Positions 20,683 to 29,195 of a stretch of 64,000 nt of DNA are shown here, in pieces. This DNA is from Microbacterium foliorum. Lineage in GTDB: Bacteria; Actinomycetota; Actinomycetes; Actinomycetales; Microbacteriaceae. Both the position numbers and the translations under genes were made by a program. The stretch lies in the NCBI RefSeq assembly GCF_006385575.1, contig NZ_CP041040.1:1674001-1738000 (forward strand), written 5' to 3'. The notes under the pieces are model-generated. The model was not told the DNA's origin. It worked only from the letters and a program-made list of their open reading frames with translations, and ran no database searches. Numbering within the stretch: the first letter of the stretch is position 1; every line of letters begins with the position of its first letter.

Positions 20683-21867
20683 GTGACCGCGATCGAGCCG
20701 AACACCGTCCTCTTTGCTTCCGATGCTGCTGCCTCCGGCGCGCCGTATATGACCACCCCGGTGGCCTATGACGGCATCCTGCTCGCCGGGTTCGGTGGCC
20801 CTGAAGGACAGGAGGACGTCATCCCGTTCCTCCGCAATGTCACGAGGGGCCGCGGCATCCCGGATGAGCGTCTCGAAGAGGTCGCGCACCACTACCGCCA
20901 CTTCGGCGGTGTGAGCCCGATCAACGGACAGAACCGCATCCTCAAGGAGGCGCTCGAGGCCGAGCTCGCCCGCCGCGGCATCGATCTTCCGGTGTACTGG
21001 GGCAACCGCAACTGGAGCCCGTACCTCGAAGAGGTCGTCACCGAAGCCGCAGCCGACGGCAAGACGACGCTTCTCGCGTTCGCCACGAGCGCCTACAGCT
21101 CCTTCTCGAGCTGCCGGCAGTACCGCGAGGACTTCGCGCGAGTGCTGGAGGAGACGAAACTCGGCGAGACGGTGACGATCGACAAGATCCGTCCGTTCTA
21201 TGACCACCCCGGGTTCGTCGAGTCGTTCGAGACCGGCGTTCGCGAGGCCGTGGAGACCTTCCTCGATCAGGGCATCGCCCCCGCCGAGATCCAGATCCTG
21301 TTCTCGACGCACAGCATCCCGACCGCGGATGCCGAGCGCTCGGGCGCGCGCGACATCGACTGGGGCGAGGGTGGTGCGTATGCGGCGCAGCATCTCGCCG
21401 TCGCCGCATGGGTGATGGATCGCGTCCGCGAGAGCATCCCCGCAGCGGCCGACGTCTCGTGGGAGCTGGTCTACCAGTCTCGTTCGGGCCCCGCCTCGCA
21501 GCCGTGGCTCGAGCCGGATGTGTGCGACGTCATCGGCGAGCTCCCCGAGCGCGGTCGGAAGGCCGTGGCCGTGGTGCCCGTCGGTTTCATGAGCGATCAC
21601 ATGGAGGTGCTCTGGGACCTCGACACCGAGGCCGCGGAAGCCGCAGAGGAGGCGGGGCTCGCCTTCACGCGCACTCCGACGCCCGGGGTCGCTCCGTCGT
21701 TCGTCAGCGGCATCGTCGACCTGATCATCGAGCGCCTGGAGGGTCGTCCCAACGAGGATCGCCCCCACGTGACGTCTCTGCCCGGTGCGTTCGACGTGTG
21801 CCGCCCCGGCTGCTGCGAGAACGTCCGGGCGGGATTCAAGCCGGCTGCTTCCGGCGTGGCCCCGTGA
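20683..21867 (+). CDS. hemH: Coproporphyrin ferrochelatase
   Basis: The 394-residue enzyme inserts Fe2+ into coproporphyrin III in the coproporphyrin-dependent haem route of actinobacteria. Landmarks are LLAGFGGPEGQEDVIPFL, the catalytic histidine in FSTHSIP, and the Glu-rich YQSRSGPASQPWLEPDV. Cysteines in SSCRQY and near the C-terminus (DVCRPGCCEN) fit the [2Fe-2S] ligands known in mycobacterial ferrochelatase. GTG 20683 is used. No other haem gene is adjacent in this window. Confidence 0.95.
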   Translation: MTAIEPNTVLFASDAAASGAPYMTTPVAYDGILLAGFGGPEGQEDVIPFLRNVTRGRGIPDERLEEVAHHYRHFGGVSPINGQNRILKEALEAELARRGIDLPVYWGNRNWSPYLEEVVTEAAADGKTTLLAFATSAYSSFSSCRQYREDFARVLEETKLGETVTIDKIRPFYDHPGFVESFETGVREAVETFLDQGIAPAEIQILFSTHSIPTADAERSGARDIDWGEGGAYAAQHLAVAAWVMDRVRESIPAAADVSWELVYQSRSGPASQPWLEPDVCDVIGELPERGRKAVAVVPVGFMSDHMEVLWDLDTEAAEAAEEAGLAFTRTPTPGVAPSFVSGIVDLIIERLEGRPNEDRPHVTSLPGAFDVCRPGCCENVRAGFKPAASGVAP

Positions 21868-21891
21868 GCATCCGCTGACCCTCGTCGCTTC

Positions 21892-21897
21892 TAGGAT
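21892..21897 (+). promoter_or_regulatory. -10 hexamer TAGGAT, leaderless promoter of rpiB
   Basis: TAGGAT, 7-nt spacer GGATGCC, then ATG 21905. Confidence 0.45.
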
Positions 21898-21904
21898 GGA
21901 TGCC

Positions 21905-22390
21905 ATGCGCATCCATATCGCCACCGATCACGCCGGTCTCGACTTCTCGACGCAGCTGCAGGATCATCTGCGCGCCGCAGGTCACGAGGTCGTCGACCAC
22001 GGACCGGTCGAGTACGACGCGCTCGACGACTACCCCGCGTTCTGCATCCGCGCCGCGCAGGCTGTCGTGGCCGATCAGGCGGCCGGGATCGAGACGCTGG
22101 GCGTGGTGTTCGGCGGCTCGGGCAACGGCGAGCAGATCGCCGCGAACAAGGTCGAGGGCGTCCGCGCCGCACTGGTGTGGAACACGTCGACCGCCGAGCT
22201 CGCCCGCGAGCACAACGATGCCAACGTGATCTCGATCGGTGCACGTCAGCACTCTTTCGACGAGGTCACCTCATTCATCGACACCTTCATCGCGACCCCG
22301 TTCTCGCACGACGAGCGTCACGTCCGCCGCATCGGTCAGATCGCGGACTTCGAGCGTGACGGCTCGCTGCTTCCGGATCCGCGGGCCTGA
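21905..22390 (+). CDS. rpiB: Ribose-5-phosphate isomerase B
   Basis: A 161-residue RpiB that interconverts ribose 5-phosphate and ribulose 5-phosphate. ATDHAG at the N-terminus and GGSGNGEQIAANK at 70-82 are diagnostic. The catalytic Cys of E. coli RpiB is replaced by Ser-Gly, and E76 takes the base role as in the mycobacterial type. ATG 21905 is the correct start; upstream extension overlaps hemH. Confidence 0.97.
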   Translation: MRIHIATDHAGLDFSTQLQDHLRAAGHEVVDHGPVEYDALDDYPAFCIRAAQAVVADQAAGIETLGVVFGGSGNGEQIAANKVEGVRAALVWNTSTAELAREHNDANVISIGARQHSFDEVTSFIDTFIATPFSHDERHVRRIGQIADFERDGSLLPDPRA

Positions 22391-22391
22391 C

Positions 22392-23390
22392 ATGCCCGAG
22401 GGTCACTCCGTCCATCGCATCGCTCGCCAGTTCGACCGGAACTTCGTCGGCAAGACGATGTTCGCCTCGAGCCCACAGGGGCGATTCGCCGAGGGGGCGG
22501 CTGTTCTGAACGGACGCGAGGCGATCAGCGTGCAGGCGGTGGGGAAGCAGATGTTCCTCGAGGCCGAGGGCGATGTCTGGCTGCGAGTGCATCTCGGACT
22601 CTACGGCGCATGGGACTTCGCCGGTGACATCCTCGTCGACCCCACCATCGCATCGGCGAACGGCCGCATGGGGCAGACCAACCAGCGCGGCACGGTGGTC
22701 GACGAGGAGATCCTCGACGATGCGGGAGAGAACTCGCTCGCCTCCATCGGCGCGCCCCGACGCACCCGCGTGCATGTCCGCATGTCCGAGCAGACGAAGG
22801 GCCTCGCTGACGAGGGGTTCGAATGGCCGCCGCCGGTCGTCGGCCAGGTCCGGCTGCGTCTGATGACCGACATCACCGCCGCAGATCTGCGTGGTCCCAC
22901 TGCCTGCGTTCTGCAGACTCCCGAGGAGATGCTCGCCAGCGTGGCGAAGCTCGGCCCCGATCCGCTCGTGGGGGATCCCGTGCAGAACGAGGAGCGCTTC
23001 GTCGAGGCGGTCCGCAAGAAGCAGACGGTGATCGCGCTCCTGCTCATGGATCAGGCTGTGGTGAGCGGCATCGGCAACGTGTACCGGGCCGAGATGCTGT
23101 TCCGGCAGCGATTGAACCCGCATACGCCCGGCCGCGAGGTTCCGGAAGACATCGTGCGAGCCCTGTGGCACGACTGGGTGCGTCTCCTCGCCATCGGTGT
23201 CGAGACCGGTCAGATGATGACGATGGACGACCTTTCGCCCGATGCGTACCGAGCCGCGATGGCGAGCCGCGACGACCGGCATTGGGTCTACCACCGCGCC
23301 GGTCTGCCGTGCCGCATCTGCGGCACCGAGATCGCTCTCGAAGAGATCGGCGCGCGCAAGCTGTACTGGTGCCCGCGCTGCCAGGCGTGA
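22392..23390 (+). CDS. nei: Fpg/Nei family DNA glycosylase
   Basis: A 332-residue base-excision repair enzyme. After Met removal the mature N-terminal Pro-Glu (MPEGHSVHRIA) acts as nucleophile. The helix-two-turn-helix region GIGNVYRAEMLFR and the C-terminal zinc finger (CRICG then CPRC) are complete. The PEGH start and the overall pattern point to the actinobacterial Nei2 type rather than MutM. It begins one base after the rpiB stop and is probably co-transcribed. Confidence 0.94.
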   Translation: MPEGHSVHRIARQFDRNFVGKTMFASSPQGRFAEGAAVLNGREAISVQAVGKQMFLEAEGDVWLRVHLGLYGAWDFAGDILVDPTIASANGRMGQTNQRGTVVDEEILDDAGENSLASIGAPRRTRVHVRMSEQTKGLADEGFEWPPPVVGQVRLRLMTDITAADLRGPTACVLQTPEEMLASVAKLGPDPLVGDPVQNEERFVEAVRKKQTVIALLLMDQAVVSGIGNVYRAEMLFRQRLNPHTPGREVPEDIVRALWHDWVRLLAIGVETGQMMTMDDLSPDAYRAAMASRDDRHWVYHRAGLPCRICGTEIALEEIGARKLYWCPRCQA

Positions 23391-23401
23391 CCCGTCGGCC
23401 A

Positions 23402-23407
23402 TAGGCT
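23402..23407 (+). promoter_or_regulatory. -10 hexamer TAGGCT, leaderless promoter
   Basis: TAGGCT, then GAGGGG, then ATG 23414. The spacer is purine-rich but too short to act as a normal ribosome-binding site. Confidence 0.4.
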
Positions 23408-23413
23408 GAGGGG

Positions 23414-24055
23414 ATGCGTCAGAACCCCAGTTTCACGCTCGCTGATGTGGCCGAGATCCGTCGGATCGTCGAGGCCGATCCCTGGGCGACGATCGTGAGC
23501 CACGGTCCCGACGGCCTGGTCTCATCGCACTACGTCGTTCTCCTCGATGACGACCGCGACGACCTCACGGTCGTGGGCCATGTCGGGCGGCCCGACGATC
23601 TGATCCACGGCTTGGGGGAGAGGGAACTGCTCGTCGTCTTCCAAGGACCGCACGGCTACATCTCTCCCGGGTGGTACGGCGATGTGCAGTCGGTTCCGAC
23701 CTGGAACTACACGGCCGTGCATCTGGCAGGGATTCCCGAGATCCTCAGCGACGAAGAGAACCTCGCCGTGCTCGACCGGCTGGTCGATCGCTTCGAAGGG
23801 CGGATGCCGGAGCCGCGGCGGATGTGGGAACGACCGAACGACCCCGCGTTCGTGACGCGGCTGGCCGGAGGGACGGTGGGCTTCAGGCTCACCCCGACCA
23901 GGGTCGTCGCCAAGCGCAAACTCAGTCAGAACAAGCCTGTGGAGACCGTGGAGACCGTCATCGCCGAACTCGAGGGCGATGGCCCGTACGCACAGCCCGC
24001 CCTCGCTGCCGAGATGCGTCGTGCTCAGCAGGCTCGCACGGGAGCGGTCCGGTGA
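23414..24055 (+). CDS. FMN-binding negative transcriptional regulator, PaiB family
   Basis: A 213-residue protein of the PaiB/FMN-binding split-barrel family. Landmarks: PWATIVSHGPDGL, GHVGRPDDL, VFQGPHGYISPGWY and VPTWNYTAVHLAG. The Bacillus prototype represses sporulation and degradative-enzyme genes, but many homologues are probably flavin-binding enzymes. Its TGA overlaps the GTG of the amidohydrolase gene, so the two are coupled. Confidence 0.9.
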   Translation: MRQNPSFTLADVAEIRRIVEADPWATIVSHGPDGLVSSHYVVLLDDDRDDLTVVGHVGRPDDLIHGLGERELLVVFQGPHGYISPGWYGDVQSVPTWNYTAVHLAGIPEILSDEENLAVLDRLVDRFEGRMPEPRRMWERPNDPAFVTRLAGGTVGFRLTPTRVVAKRKLSQNKPVETVETVIAELEGDGPYAQPALAAEMRRAQQARTGAVR

Positions 24056-25548
24056 TCGGTGTCGGTGCACGGATAGGCACTGTCACGGGCGTTCGCGTGG
24101 CGGGCCCGGGGCGCGAGTTCCTCGTCGACGATGAGCCGGTCGACATCTTCATCGAAGACGGACGTATCGTCGACATCGCCCCCGTGGGCGCGCTGGCGTC
24201 GCGGGGAGAGGTGCTCGACGGGGGAGGCGCCTGGGCGGTACCCGGCCTCTGGGACAACCACGTGCACACGGTGCAGTGGGCCCTCGCGACGGAGCGCGTC
24301 ACGCTCGGGAGCGCTGCGTCGGCGGCCGAGGCCGCAGCGATCATGGCTGCGGCGGCGCCCCTCCCAGACGGACGCAAGGTGGGCAGCGGCTTCCGCGACG
24401 CGATGTGGCCGGATCGCCCCACGCTCGCTCTGCTCGACAGCGTCACCGGAGAGGTGCCCACCTACCTCATCAATGCCGATGTGCACAGCACGTGGCTGAA
24501 CTCGGCGGCGCTGCGGCTCGAGGGATTCGACGGCGACGACGGGATGCTGCGCGAGGAGGAGGCGTTCGAGATCTCCCGCCGCCTCAACGCGGTGGACCCT
24601 GATCGCGGCGACATCGCGGTACGCGCGGCCGGGGAGCGCGCCGCCTCTCGCGGGGTGACCGGCCTCGTGGACTTCGACATGGCCTGGAACGCAGACGCCT
24701 GGCCGCGGCGAGTGGCTGCGGGGTTCGCCGCGCACCGAGTCGAGTTCGCGATCTATCCCTTCGACCTCGAGCGCGCGATCCGTGCCGGTCTGCGGACAGG
24801 GGAGCCCCATGACCATCCCGGGGCTCCGGACGCGGGCCGCGGGCTGATCCACGTAGGTCCTCTGAAGATCATCAGCGACGGTTCGCTCGGTACGAGGACG
24901 GCCGCGTGCTCCCACTCCTATCCGGGCGACCCGGAGAACTTCGGCGTGCTCACCGTGCCCCCGGCGGACCTCACCGAGCTGTTGACCGTCGCCACCGGCT
25001 CGGGGTTGGCAGTCGCCGTCCACGCCATCGGCGACCGCGCGGTCACGGGAGCGCTCGACGCCTTCACCGTATCGGGGGCAGTGGGAACGATCGAGCATGC
25101 CCAGCTGGTGCGGCATGCGGATCTCGCCCGCTTCGCCCGGCTCGGCGTCGTCGCGAGCGTCCAGCCGCAGCACGCTCTGGATGACCGTGATCTGGTGGGG
25201 CACCACTGGGCGCGTCAGACCTCCATCGGCTACCCGCTCGGGGCGCTGCGCGACGCCGGAGTCGAGCTGCGCTTCGGCTCGGATGCGCCCGTTGCTCCGC
25301 TGGATCCGTGGCAGGGCATCTCCGCAGCAGTCACTCGCACGGACGACGAGCGGGAGCCGTGGCATCCGGAGGAACGGCTCACGCGGGAGCAGGCGCTGCA
25401 GGCGAGCGTGCGCACGTCGTTGCGACCGGGCGAGCCCGCCGATATCGCACTCTGCGGACTCGATCCGCTGGTCGCCTCGGGTAGCGATCTGCGGGGAATG
25501 CCCATCGTGGCCACGCTCCTGTCCGGGCGTCTCACACACGGCGCCTGA
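24052..25548 (+). CDS. Amidohydrolase family protein (YtcJ-like)
   Basis: A 498-residue metal-dependent hydrolase. The N-terminal beta-sandwich leads to the metal motif DNHVHTV, with later ligands in HAIGDRAV and the catalytic Asp in FGSDAPV. YtcJ-like members act on N-acyl or cyclic amide substrates that are mostly unidentified. GTG 24052 overlaps the PaiB-like stop; a reading from 23671 would lie inside that gene. Confidence 0.9.
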   Translation: MIGVGARIGTVTGVRVAGPGREFLVDDEPVDIFIEDGRIVDIAPVGALASRGEVLDGGGAWAVPGLWDNHVHTVQWALATERVTLGSAASAAEAAAIMAAAAPLPDGRKVGSGFRDAMWPDRPTLALLDSVTGEVPTYLINADVHSTWLNSAALRLEGFDGDDGMLREEEAFEISRRLNAVDPDRGDIAVRAAGERAASRGVTGLVDFDMAWNADAWPRRVAAGFAAHRVEFAIYPFDLERAIRAGLRTGEPHDHPGAPDAGRGLIHVGPLKIISDGSLGTRTAACSHSYPGDPENFGVLTVPPADLTELLTVATGSGLAVAVHAIGDRAVTGALDAFTVSGAVGTIEHAQLVRHADLARFARLGVVASVQPQHALDDRDLVGHHWARQTSIGYPLGALRDAGVELRFGSDAPVAPLDPWQGISAAVTRTDDEREPWHPEERLTREQALQASVRTSLRPGEPADIALCGLDPLVASGSDLRGMPIVATLLSGRLTHGA

Positions 25549-25560
25549 CGACGGCATGCA

Positions 25561-25598
25561 CGACGAAGGGCACCGGAGAATCCCGGTGCCCTTCGTCG
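25561..25598. terminator. Bidirectional terminator between amidohydrolase and dps
   Basis: A perfect 16-bp stem (CGACGAAGGGCACCGG and complement) with loop AGAATC sits between two convergent genes, 12 nt after one stop and 15 nt after the other. Confidence 0.85.
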
Positions 25599-25613
25599 TG
25601 AGTGGTGTCGTGG

Positions 25614-26099
25614 TTACGCAGCGATGTGCGACACGAGGAACCAGCGGTCCTTCTCGAGTCCGCGCATGATCTCGATCGCGACGTCCTGGCTCGTGAGGTC
25701 GACCTCGTCGAGTCCGTCGATCGCAGCCTTCACGTCGATGAGGATCGCGTCGATGTCGGAGATGACAGCGCGCACGAGCTCGTCGGACTGGGTGAAGCCG
25801 GCGGGAACCGAGGTCGCGCTGCCCTTTGCAGCCACGGCGCTGATGCGTGCGTCGATCGGGAGACCGAGGGCGACGATCCGCTCGGCGGCCGTGTCTGCGA
25901 AGTCACCGGCGTGCGCGACGATCGTGTCGAGGAGCTCGTGGACGCCGACGAAGTTGGCGCCGCGCACGTGCCAGTGCGCCTGCTTGCCATCGATCGTCAG
26001 TGCCTGGAGACCGAGCACGACGGGGGAGAGGAACTGAGCCGCTGCAGCTGCCACAGTCGGGTCGCTGGCGGTGGTGGAAACGGTCTGTACCTTGCTCAT
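25614..26099 (-). CDS. dps: Dps-type ferritin-like DNA protection protein
   Basis: A 161-residue mini-ferritin that stores iron and protects DNA in starved or stressed cells. All the intersubunit ferroxidase ligands can be placed: H42, H54, D58, D69 and E73, with spacing identical to E. coli Dps. The N-terminal tail is short and not lysine-rich, so direct DNA binding is uncertain. ATG 26099 has a GGAGGAG-like site upstream. Confidence 0.96.
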   Translation of the reverse strand: MSKVQTVSTTASDPTVAAAAAQFLSPVVLGLQALTIDGKQAHWHVRGANFVGVHELLDTIVAHAGDFADTAAERIVALGLPIDARISAVAAKGSATSVPAGFTQSDELVRAVISDIDAILIDVKAAIDGLDEVDLTSQDVAIEIMRGLEKDRWFLVSHIAA

Positions 26100-26227
26100 C
26101 TTGACTCCTCCGGAGTTGTCTCTTCGTGCCTGCTGATGACAACGCTACTCGTCTGAAAACATTCCGCAAGCAAGCGAAGGCTCGGCTTAGTGCCCCGGAA
26201 TCATGCGGAAATCCGGCCTTGAGAGGA

Positions 26228-26233
26228 TAGTCT
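26228..26233 (+). promoter_or_regulatory. -10 hexamer TAGTCT, leaderless promoter
   Basis: TAGTCT, then CACCTC, then ATG 26240. A TTCCGCA/TGCGGAA inverted pair (26162-26168 and 26204-26210) lies just upstream in the dps/carbonic anhydrase intergenic region. Confidence 0.45.
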
Positions 26234-26239
26234 CACCTC

Positions 26240-26776
26240 ATGAGCATCGCAGTCGGAGCCTCTGTCCTCGCGCTCCCGGGAAAGACCCCGTCGGTGGCTG
26301 AAGGCGCCTTCATCGCCGAGGGTGCTCGCATCGTCGGTGATGTCTCACTGGCCGAGGGGGCGAGCGTCTGGTACAACGCCGTACTCCGGGGCGATTCGGA
26401 GTCCATCGTCATCGGTCCAGGCAGCAACGTGCAGGACAACGTCTCGGTCCACGTCGATGCGGCTCATCCCGTCATCGTGGGCGCGAAGGTGTCGATCGGC
26501 CACAACGCTGTCGTGCACGGATGCACGATCGGGGACGGCTCGCTCATCGGCATGGGGGCTGTCGTCCTCAGTGGCGCCGTCATCGGCGCCGGCTGCCTGA
26601 TCGCCGGCGGAGCAGTGGTGCTCGGGGGAACCGAGGTGCCCGATGGCTCGCTGGTGGCCGGGGTCCCGGCGAAGGTACGCCGATCGCTCAGCGACGACGA
26701 GCGTGCGGATCTGATCGCGAACGCCGAGATCTATCTGAGGCACCTCGAGACGCACGCCGCCGCGACACCGATCTGA
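26240..26776 (+). CDS. Gamma carbonic anhydrase family protein
   Basis: A 178-residue left-handed beta-helix built of hexapeptide repeats. The three zinc histidines are present: H71 in NVSVHVD, H88 and H93 in SIGHNAVVHG. Family members hydrate CO2 or act as related hexapeptide transferases; the histidine set supports metal binding, while the activity is not proven. Confidence 0.93.
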   Translation: MSIAVGASVLALPGKTPSVAEGAFIAEGARIVGDVSLAEGASVWYNAVLRGDSESIVIGPGSNVQDNVSVHVDAAHPVIVGAKVSIGHNAVVHGCTIGDGSLIGMGAVVLSGAVIGAGCLIAGGAVVLGGTEVPDGSLVAGVPAKVRRSLSDDERADLIANAEIYLRHLETHAAATPI

Positions 26777-26805
26777 CCGGTTTGGCCCGATAGGCTTGTC
26801 ATCAC

Positions 26806-26879
26806 GGGGCGGTGGCCAAGCTGGTTAAGGCAGTGGGCTCATAACCCAACGATCGTCGGTTCAAGTCCGACCCGCCCTA
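26806..26879 (+). tRNA. tRNA-Met (CAT anticodon)
   Basis: Acceptor GGGGCGG pairs with CCGCCCT (G-T at position 1-72). The anticodon loop is CTCATAA and the T arm GTCGGTTCAAGTCCGAC is fully paired. The discriminator is A; the 3' CCA is not encoded. A TAGGCT hexamer lies at 26790-26795. An elongator Met tRNA is most likely, though a lysidine-modified Ile tRNA also has CAT. Its 3' half is repeated at 29310, so it looks like an integration target. Confidence 0.92.
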
Positions 26880-26882
26880 CTC
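26837..26882 (+). repeat. Left direct repeat: 3' half of tRNA-Met
   Basis: 46 nt from the anticodon loop to two bases past the tRNA end. It matches 29310-29355 at 42 of 46 positions; all four differences are in the T stem. Confidence 0.85.
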
Positions 26883-27594
26883 GATACTCTTCACGATCAG
26901 CGTGATTCCACGGGCTCAGGGAGGGTTCACACATTCGAGCGTTCTCCATCCGGTAGCAATCTGACCGTCATATGGCCAGCAGCTGCGGGCGGGACGTCCT
27001 CGTAGAAGGAAGTGCTGAGCGGGGCCCGCCTCACCGCGCATGTGGAGAGCGTGACCATTACTCTTCCCCTTGGCGCTCCGTCGAGGTCTCGTGGCGCTGT
27101 GAGCTCTCCTCTGTCGGGGCCCGCCGAGTTCATCGAGATTGAATGACGCAGTTCACGCGCGGGATGCACGGTATTGGGGCTTGCTCGGTGTGCCTGCGCG
27201 AGCTCAGTGCTGACTTGTCCGACCCGGCAGGTGAACTCCCCCGCTGCTCGAGGGTGGTCATGAACGAGCACATCGCGGTCTGCGAGCGGTCCGACGTCAC
27301 TGATGAGGAGACAGGTCGGCTGGAAAACCCCGGCACGCTACCCTCACCCCGCACCACCACGTCATGGCGACTTGGTGAGCCGGGCGGGCGGCTGAGCTCT
27401 CCAGCGAACGTGCGATGTACATGAGCGAGTTCGGCGCTGGCCTGGGAGCGCCAGAAGGTCCCGCTATGTTCTTTGCTCAAGGTGGAGCCCGCTAGTCGTC
27501 CGTTCTTGATGCAGTTGCCGTCCAAGTACGCAACGGCTGGCTTTGATCACGAATGCGCTCCGCGAGTGCATGGAACCGATCTGAGCCTGCAGAT
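26883..27594. other. About 700 bp without a convincing gene
   Basis: Several open frames of 60-130 codons exist on both strands, but none has good codon character, a recognisable domain and a ribosome-binding site together. The best small candidate is listed separately (26927-27058). The stretch is probably degenerate island DNA. Confidence 0.5.
26927..27058 (-). CDS. Possible 43-residue protein
   Basis: An ATG at 27058 follows a purine-rich AAGGGGAAGAG site at suitable spacing and opens 43 codons ending in a TVRLLPDGERSNV-like tail. No homology is recognised. It could equally be chance within decayed DNA. Confidence 0.2.
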   Translation of the reverse strand: MVTLSTCAVRRAPLSTSFYEDVPPAAAGHMTVRLLPDGERSNV

Positions 27595-28296
27595 TCAAGG
27601 TGCTTCGATAAGCGCGGGAACATCTTCGCCAGGCACCAAGTCGTCAACGCCGACGCCTTGAGCAACTCCCGACTCGTAGGGGAAGACGAGCACGGGTTCT
27701 TCGCTCGAGGTCGAGCGCTGGTTAGGCTCATCACCGGCGCGAAACTCGAACGCAAATCCCCCCGGATGGGTGACAGTGTAGACGGTCGTTCCCTCAGGTG
27801 CGCCACTCTTCAGCGACATTCCCACGAGCCCGTCTGGGGAAGTGATGTCGTTGACGTAGACCACCACCGGGGTTCCTACACCTACGTTTGTTTCGTATTC
27901 GAAGGCCTCGAGGTTGCCCGGTAGCGCGACGTAGATCGTATCGCTTCTCGGGTCCGTCAATTCGCCGGCAACTGTTCGACTGACATCGATTTTCATGAGA
28001 ACGGGCGAGTAGGTGGGAGTGCCTTCTGGTGCGTTTGTGTCGAGTTCCCCCTGCGTGAATCCGGCTACTGTACCGATGACTCCCGCTTCCGAGAACTCAG
28101 TCATCTCGTCAACCTCCGCGACAGGTTCAACGTCAAAACCAGATACGTTCCAGTTCCCAATCAGGTCGTAAGCGGTCGGCACTGAAGCCGACGTCTCCAC
28201 AGCTTGGGGTGAGGGCGATGTGCAACCTGCCAAAAGTATGCCGCAGAGTGCAACTCCGGACGCAGCGAAAGTACTCTTGATCATTGTTTTCGACAT
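27595..28296 (-). CDS. Putative lipoprotein of the accessory region
   Basis: A 233-residue predicted lipoprotein: N-terminal MSKTMIKSTF, hydrophobic core, lipobox LLAGC with Cys25, then a Ser/Pro/Thr linker. The body includes GNWNVSGFDVEPV and several beta-rich segments (TPVVVYVNDITSPDG; TVYTVTHPGGFAFEF). ATG 28296 has a GGGAG site. It lies 32 bp downstream of the disrupted zinc-protease gene on the same strand, so the two probably formed an operon. Lower G+C and different codon use than neighbours suggest transfer. I do not recognise the family. Confidence 0.75.
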   Translation of the reverse strand: MSKTMIKSTFAASGVALCGILLAGCTSPSPQAVETSASVPTAYDLIGNWNVSGFDVEPVAEVDEMTEFSEAGVIGTVAGFTQGELDTNAPEGTPTYSPVLMKIDVSRTVAGELTDPRSDTIYVALPGNLEAFEYETNVGVGTPVVVYVNDITSPDGLVGMSLKSGAPEGTTVYTVTHPGGFAFEFRAGDEPNQRSTSSEEPVLVFPYESGVAQGVGVDDLVPGEDVPALIEAP

Positions 28297-28328
28297 TGGG
28301 TCTCCCTGAAGAATTGTTCTAAATCGAC

Positions 28329-28958
28329 TTAGCCGAAAACGGCGGTGTACACCCGGTTGATCGATGCGATCTCATCGGAGGAATATGTTGATCTGGTCGA
28401 TGAACCACAGGAGGCGGCGATAGCCCCTGGTGCGCTATAGTGGCGCAGGCCCACGAAGTGGCCAATTTCATGGCAAAGGGTCTTGCGAAATTGGCTCCCG
28501 GTTCCGATGAGACTTGAGTGGATGATCATCGAGCCTTGATCGCAGGTTCCGCTTCCCCAATAGTGCATCGGCTTGGTGCATACTGCTGCTCCTCGGATTG
28601 TCGTTCCGCGGAGGTTGTATTCCGGAGAACCGTCAAGATATCCGCCGATATCCGTTTGCGTACCGCAAGTGGGTGCGTAGGTATCGACCAAGACGGTCAC
28701 ATCGTCCAGGTATGCCATCGCGGCGCCAAATTGGTTGCCTACGTAGGCAGGCCACCCATATGGCGTACACTAATCGAAGCTCTTGTCATCCCCGGCGCAG
28801 ATCGCGTCGAGACCACTTTGGAAGTGGTAGCACTGCCCTCCAACCGACGCGGCCGTTGCAGGCACCGCAGTTATGTGGCCCCCAAAGGCTATCGCGAATA
28901 TCGTCAGAAGAGCCGATGTGATTACCCTCAGTTTTCGAACGCGGCGGTTCGAGGCAAT
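28329..28958 (-). pseudogene. Secreted matrixin-like zinc metalloprotease, disrupted
   Basis: Reading the minus strand from 28958, one frame gives a basic N-terminus (SNRRVRKLR), a hydrophobic signal core (VITSALLTIFAIAFGGHI), an Ala-rich cleavage region (AVPATAAS), and a mature part with CYHFQSGLDAICAGDD. A TAG at 28770-28772 interrupts this frame. After it, the frame continues with CTPYGWPAYVGNQFGAAMAYLDD and reaches the zinc site HEIGHFVGLRH (HExxHxxGxxH) and a normal end. The first codon after the AAGGAA site is ATT, not ATG. A lost start and an internal stop make this a decayed exported protease; the 129-codon part from 28718 alone would lack an export signal. Confidence 0.7.
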
Positions 28959-29195
28959 GTCTTTCCTTCGCTAGAGGGAGGCGTAACGCGACATGATTGT
29001 CGGGCCGACGATAGCCCGTTTCGGGACGAACGACCAGAGCGTGACGATATATAGCACGGCCTCATTCTCGCGATCGCTCTCCTGACCGGGGTCGGACCGC
29101 ATAACACTTCTGCGCCAGCTTGCCCGAGTGTTCTGCTAGGCACGATGAAGCCGATGACGGAAGCCCGCGCTGGGAACCCTGCCTGTCTCAAGATC
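28959..29195. other. Intergenic accessory DNA
   Basis: No supported gene is seen. The stretch would contain the promoter of the protease-lipoprotein unit on the minus strand. Confidence 0.4.

Noticed and set aside
18897-20771. A 624-codon open frame on the plus strand
   Set aside because: It runs antisense to pepN, which has full M1 motifs. Long antisense frames are expected in high-G+C DNA and this one has no recognisable domain or normal composition.
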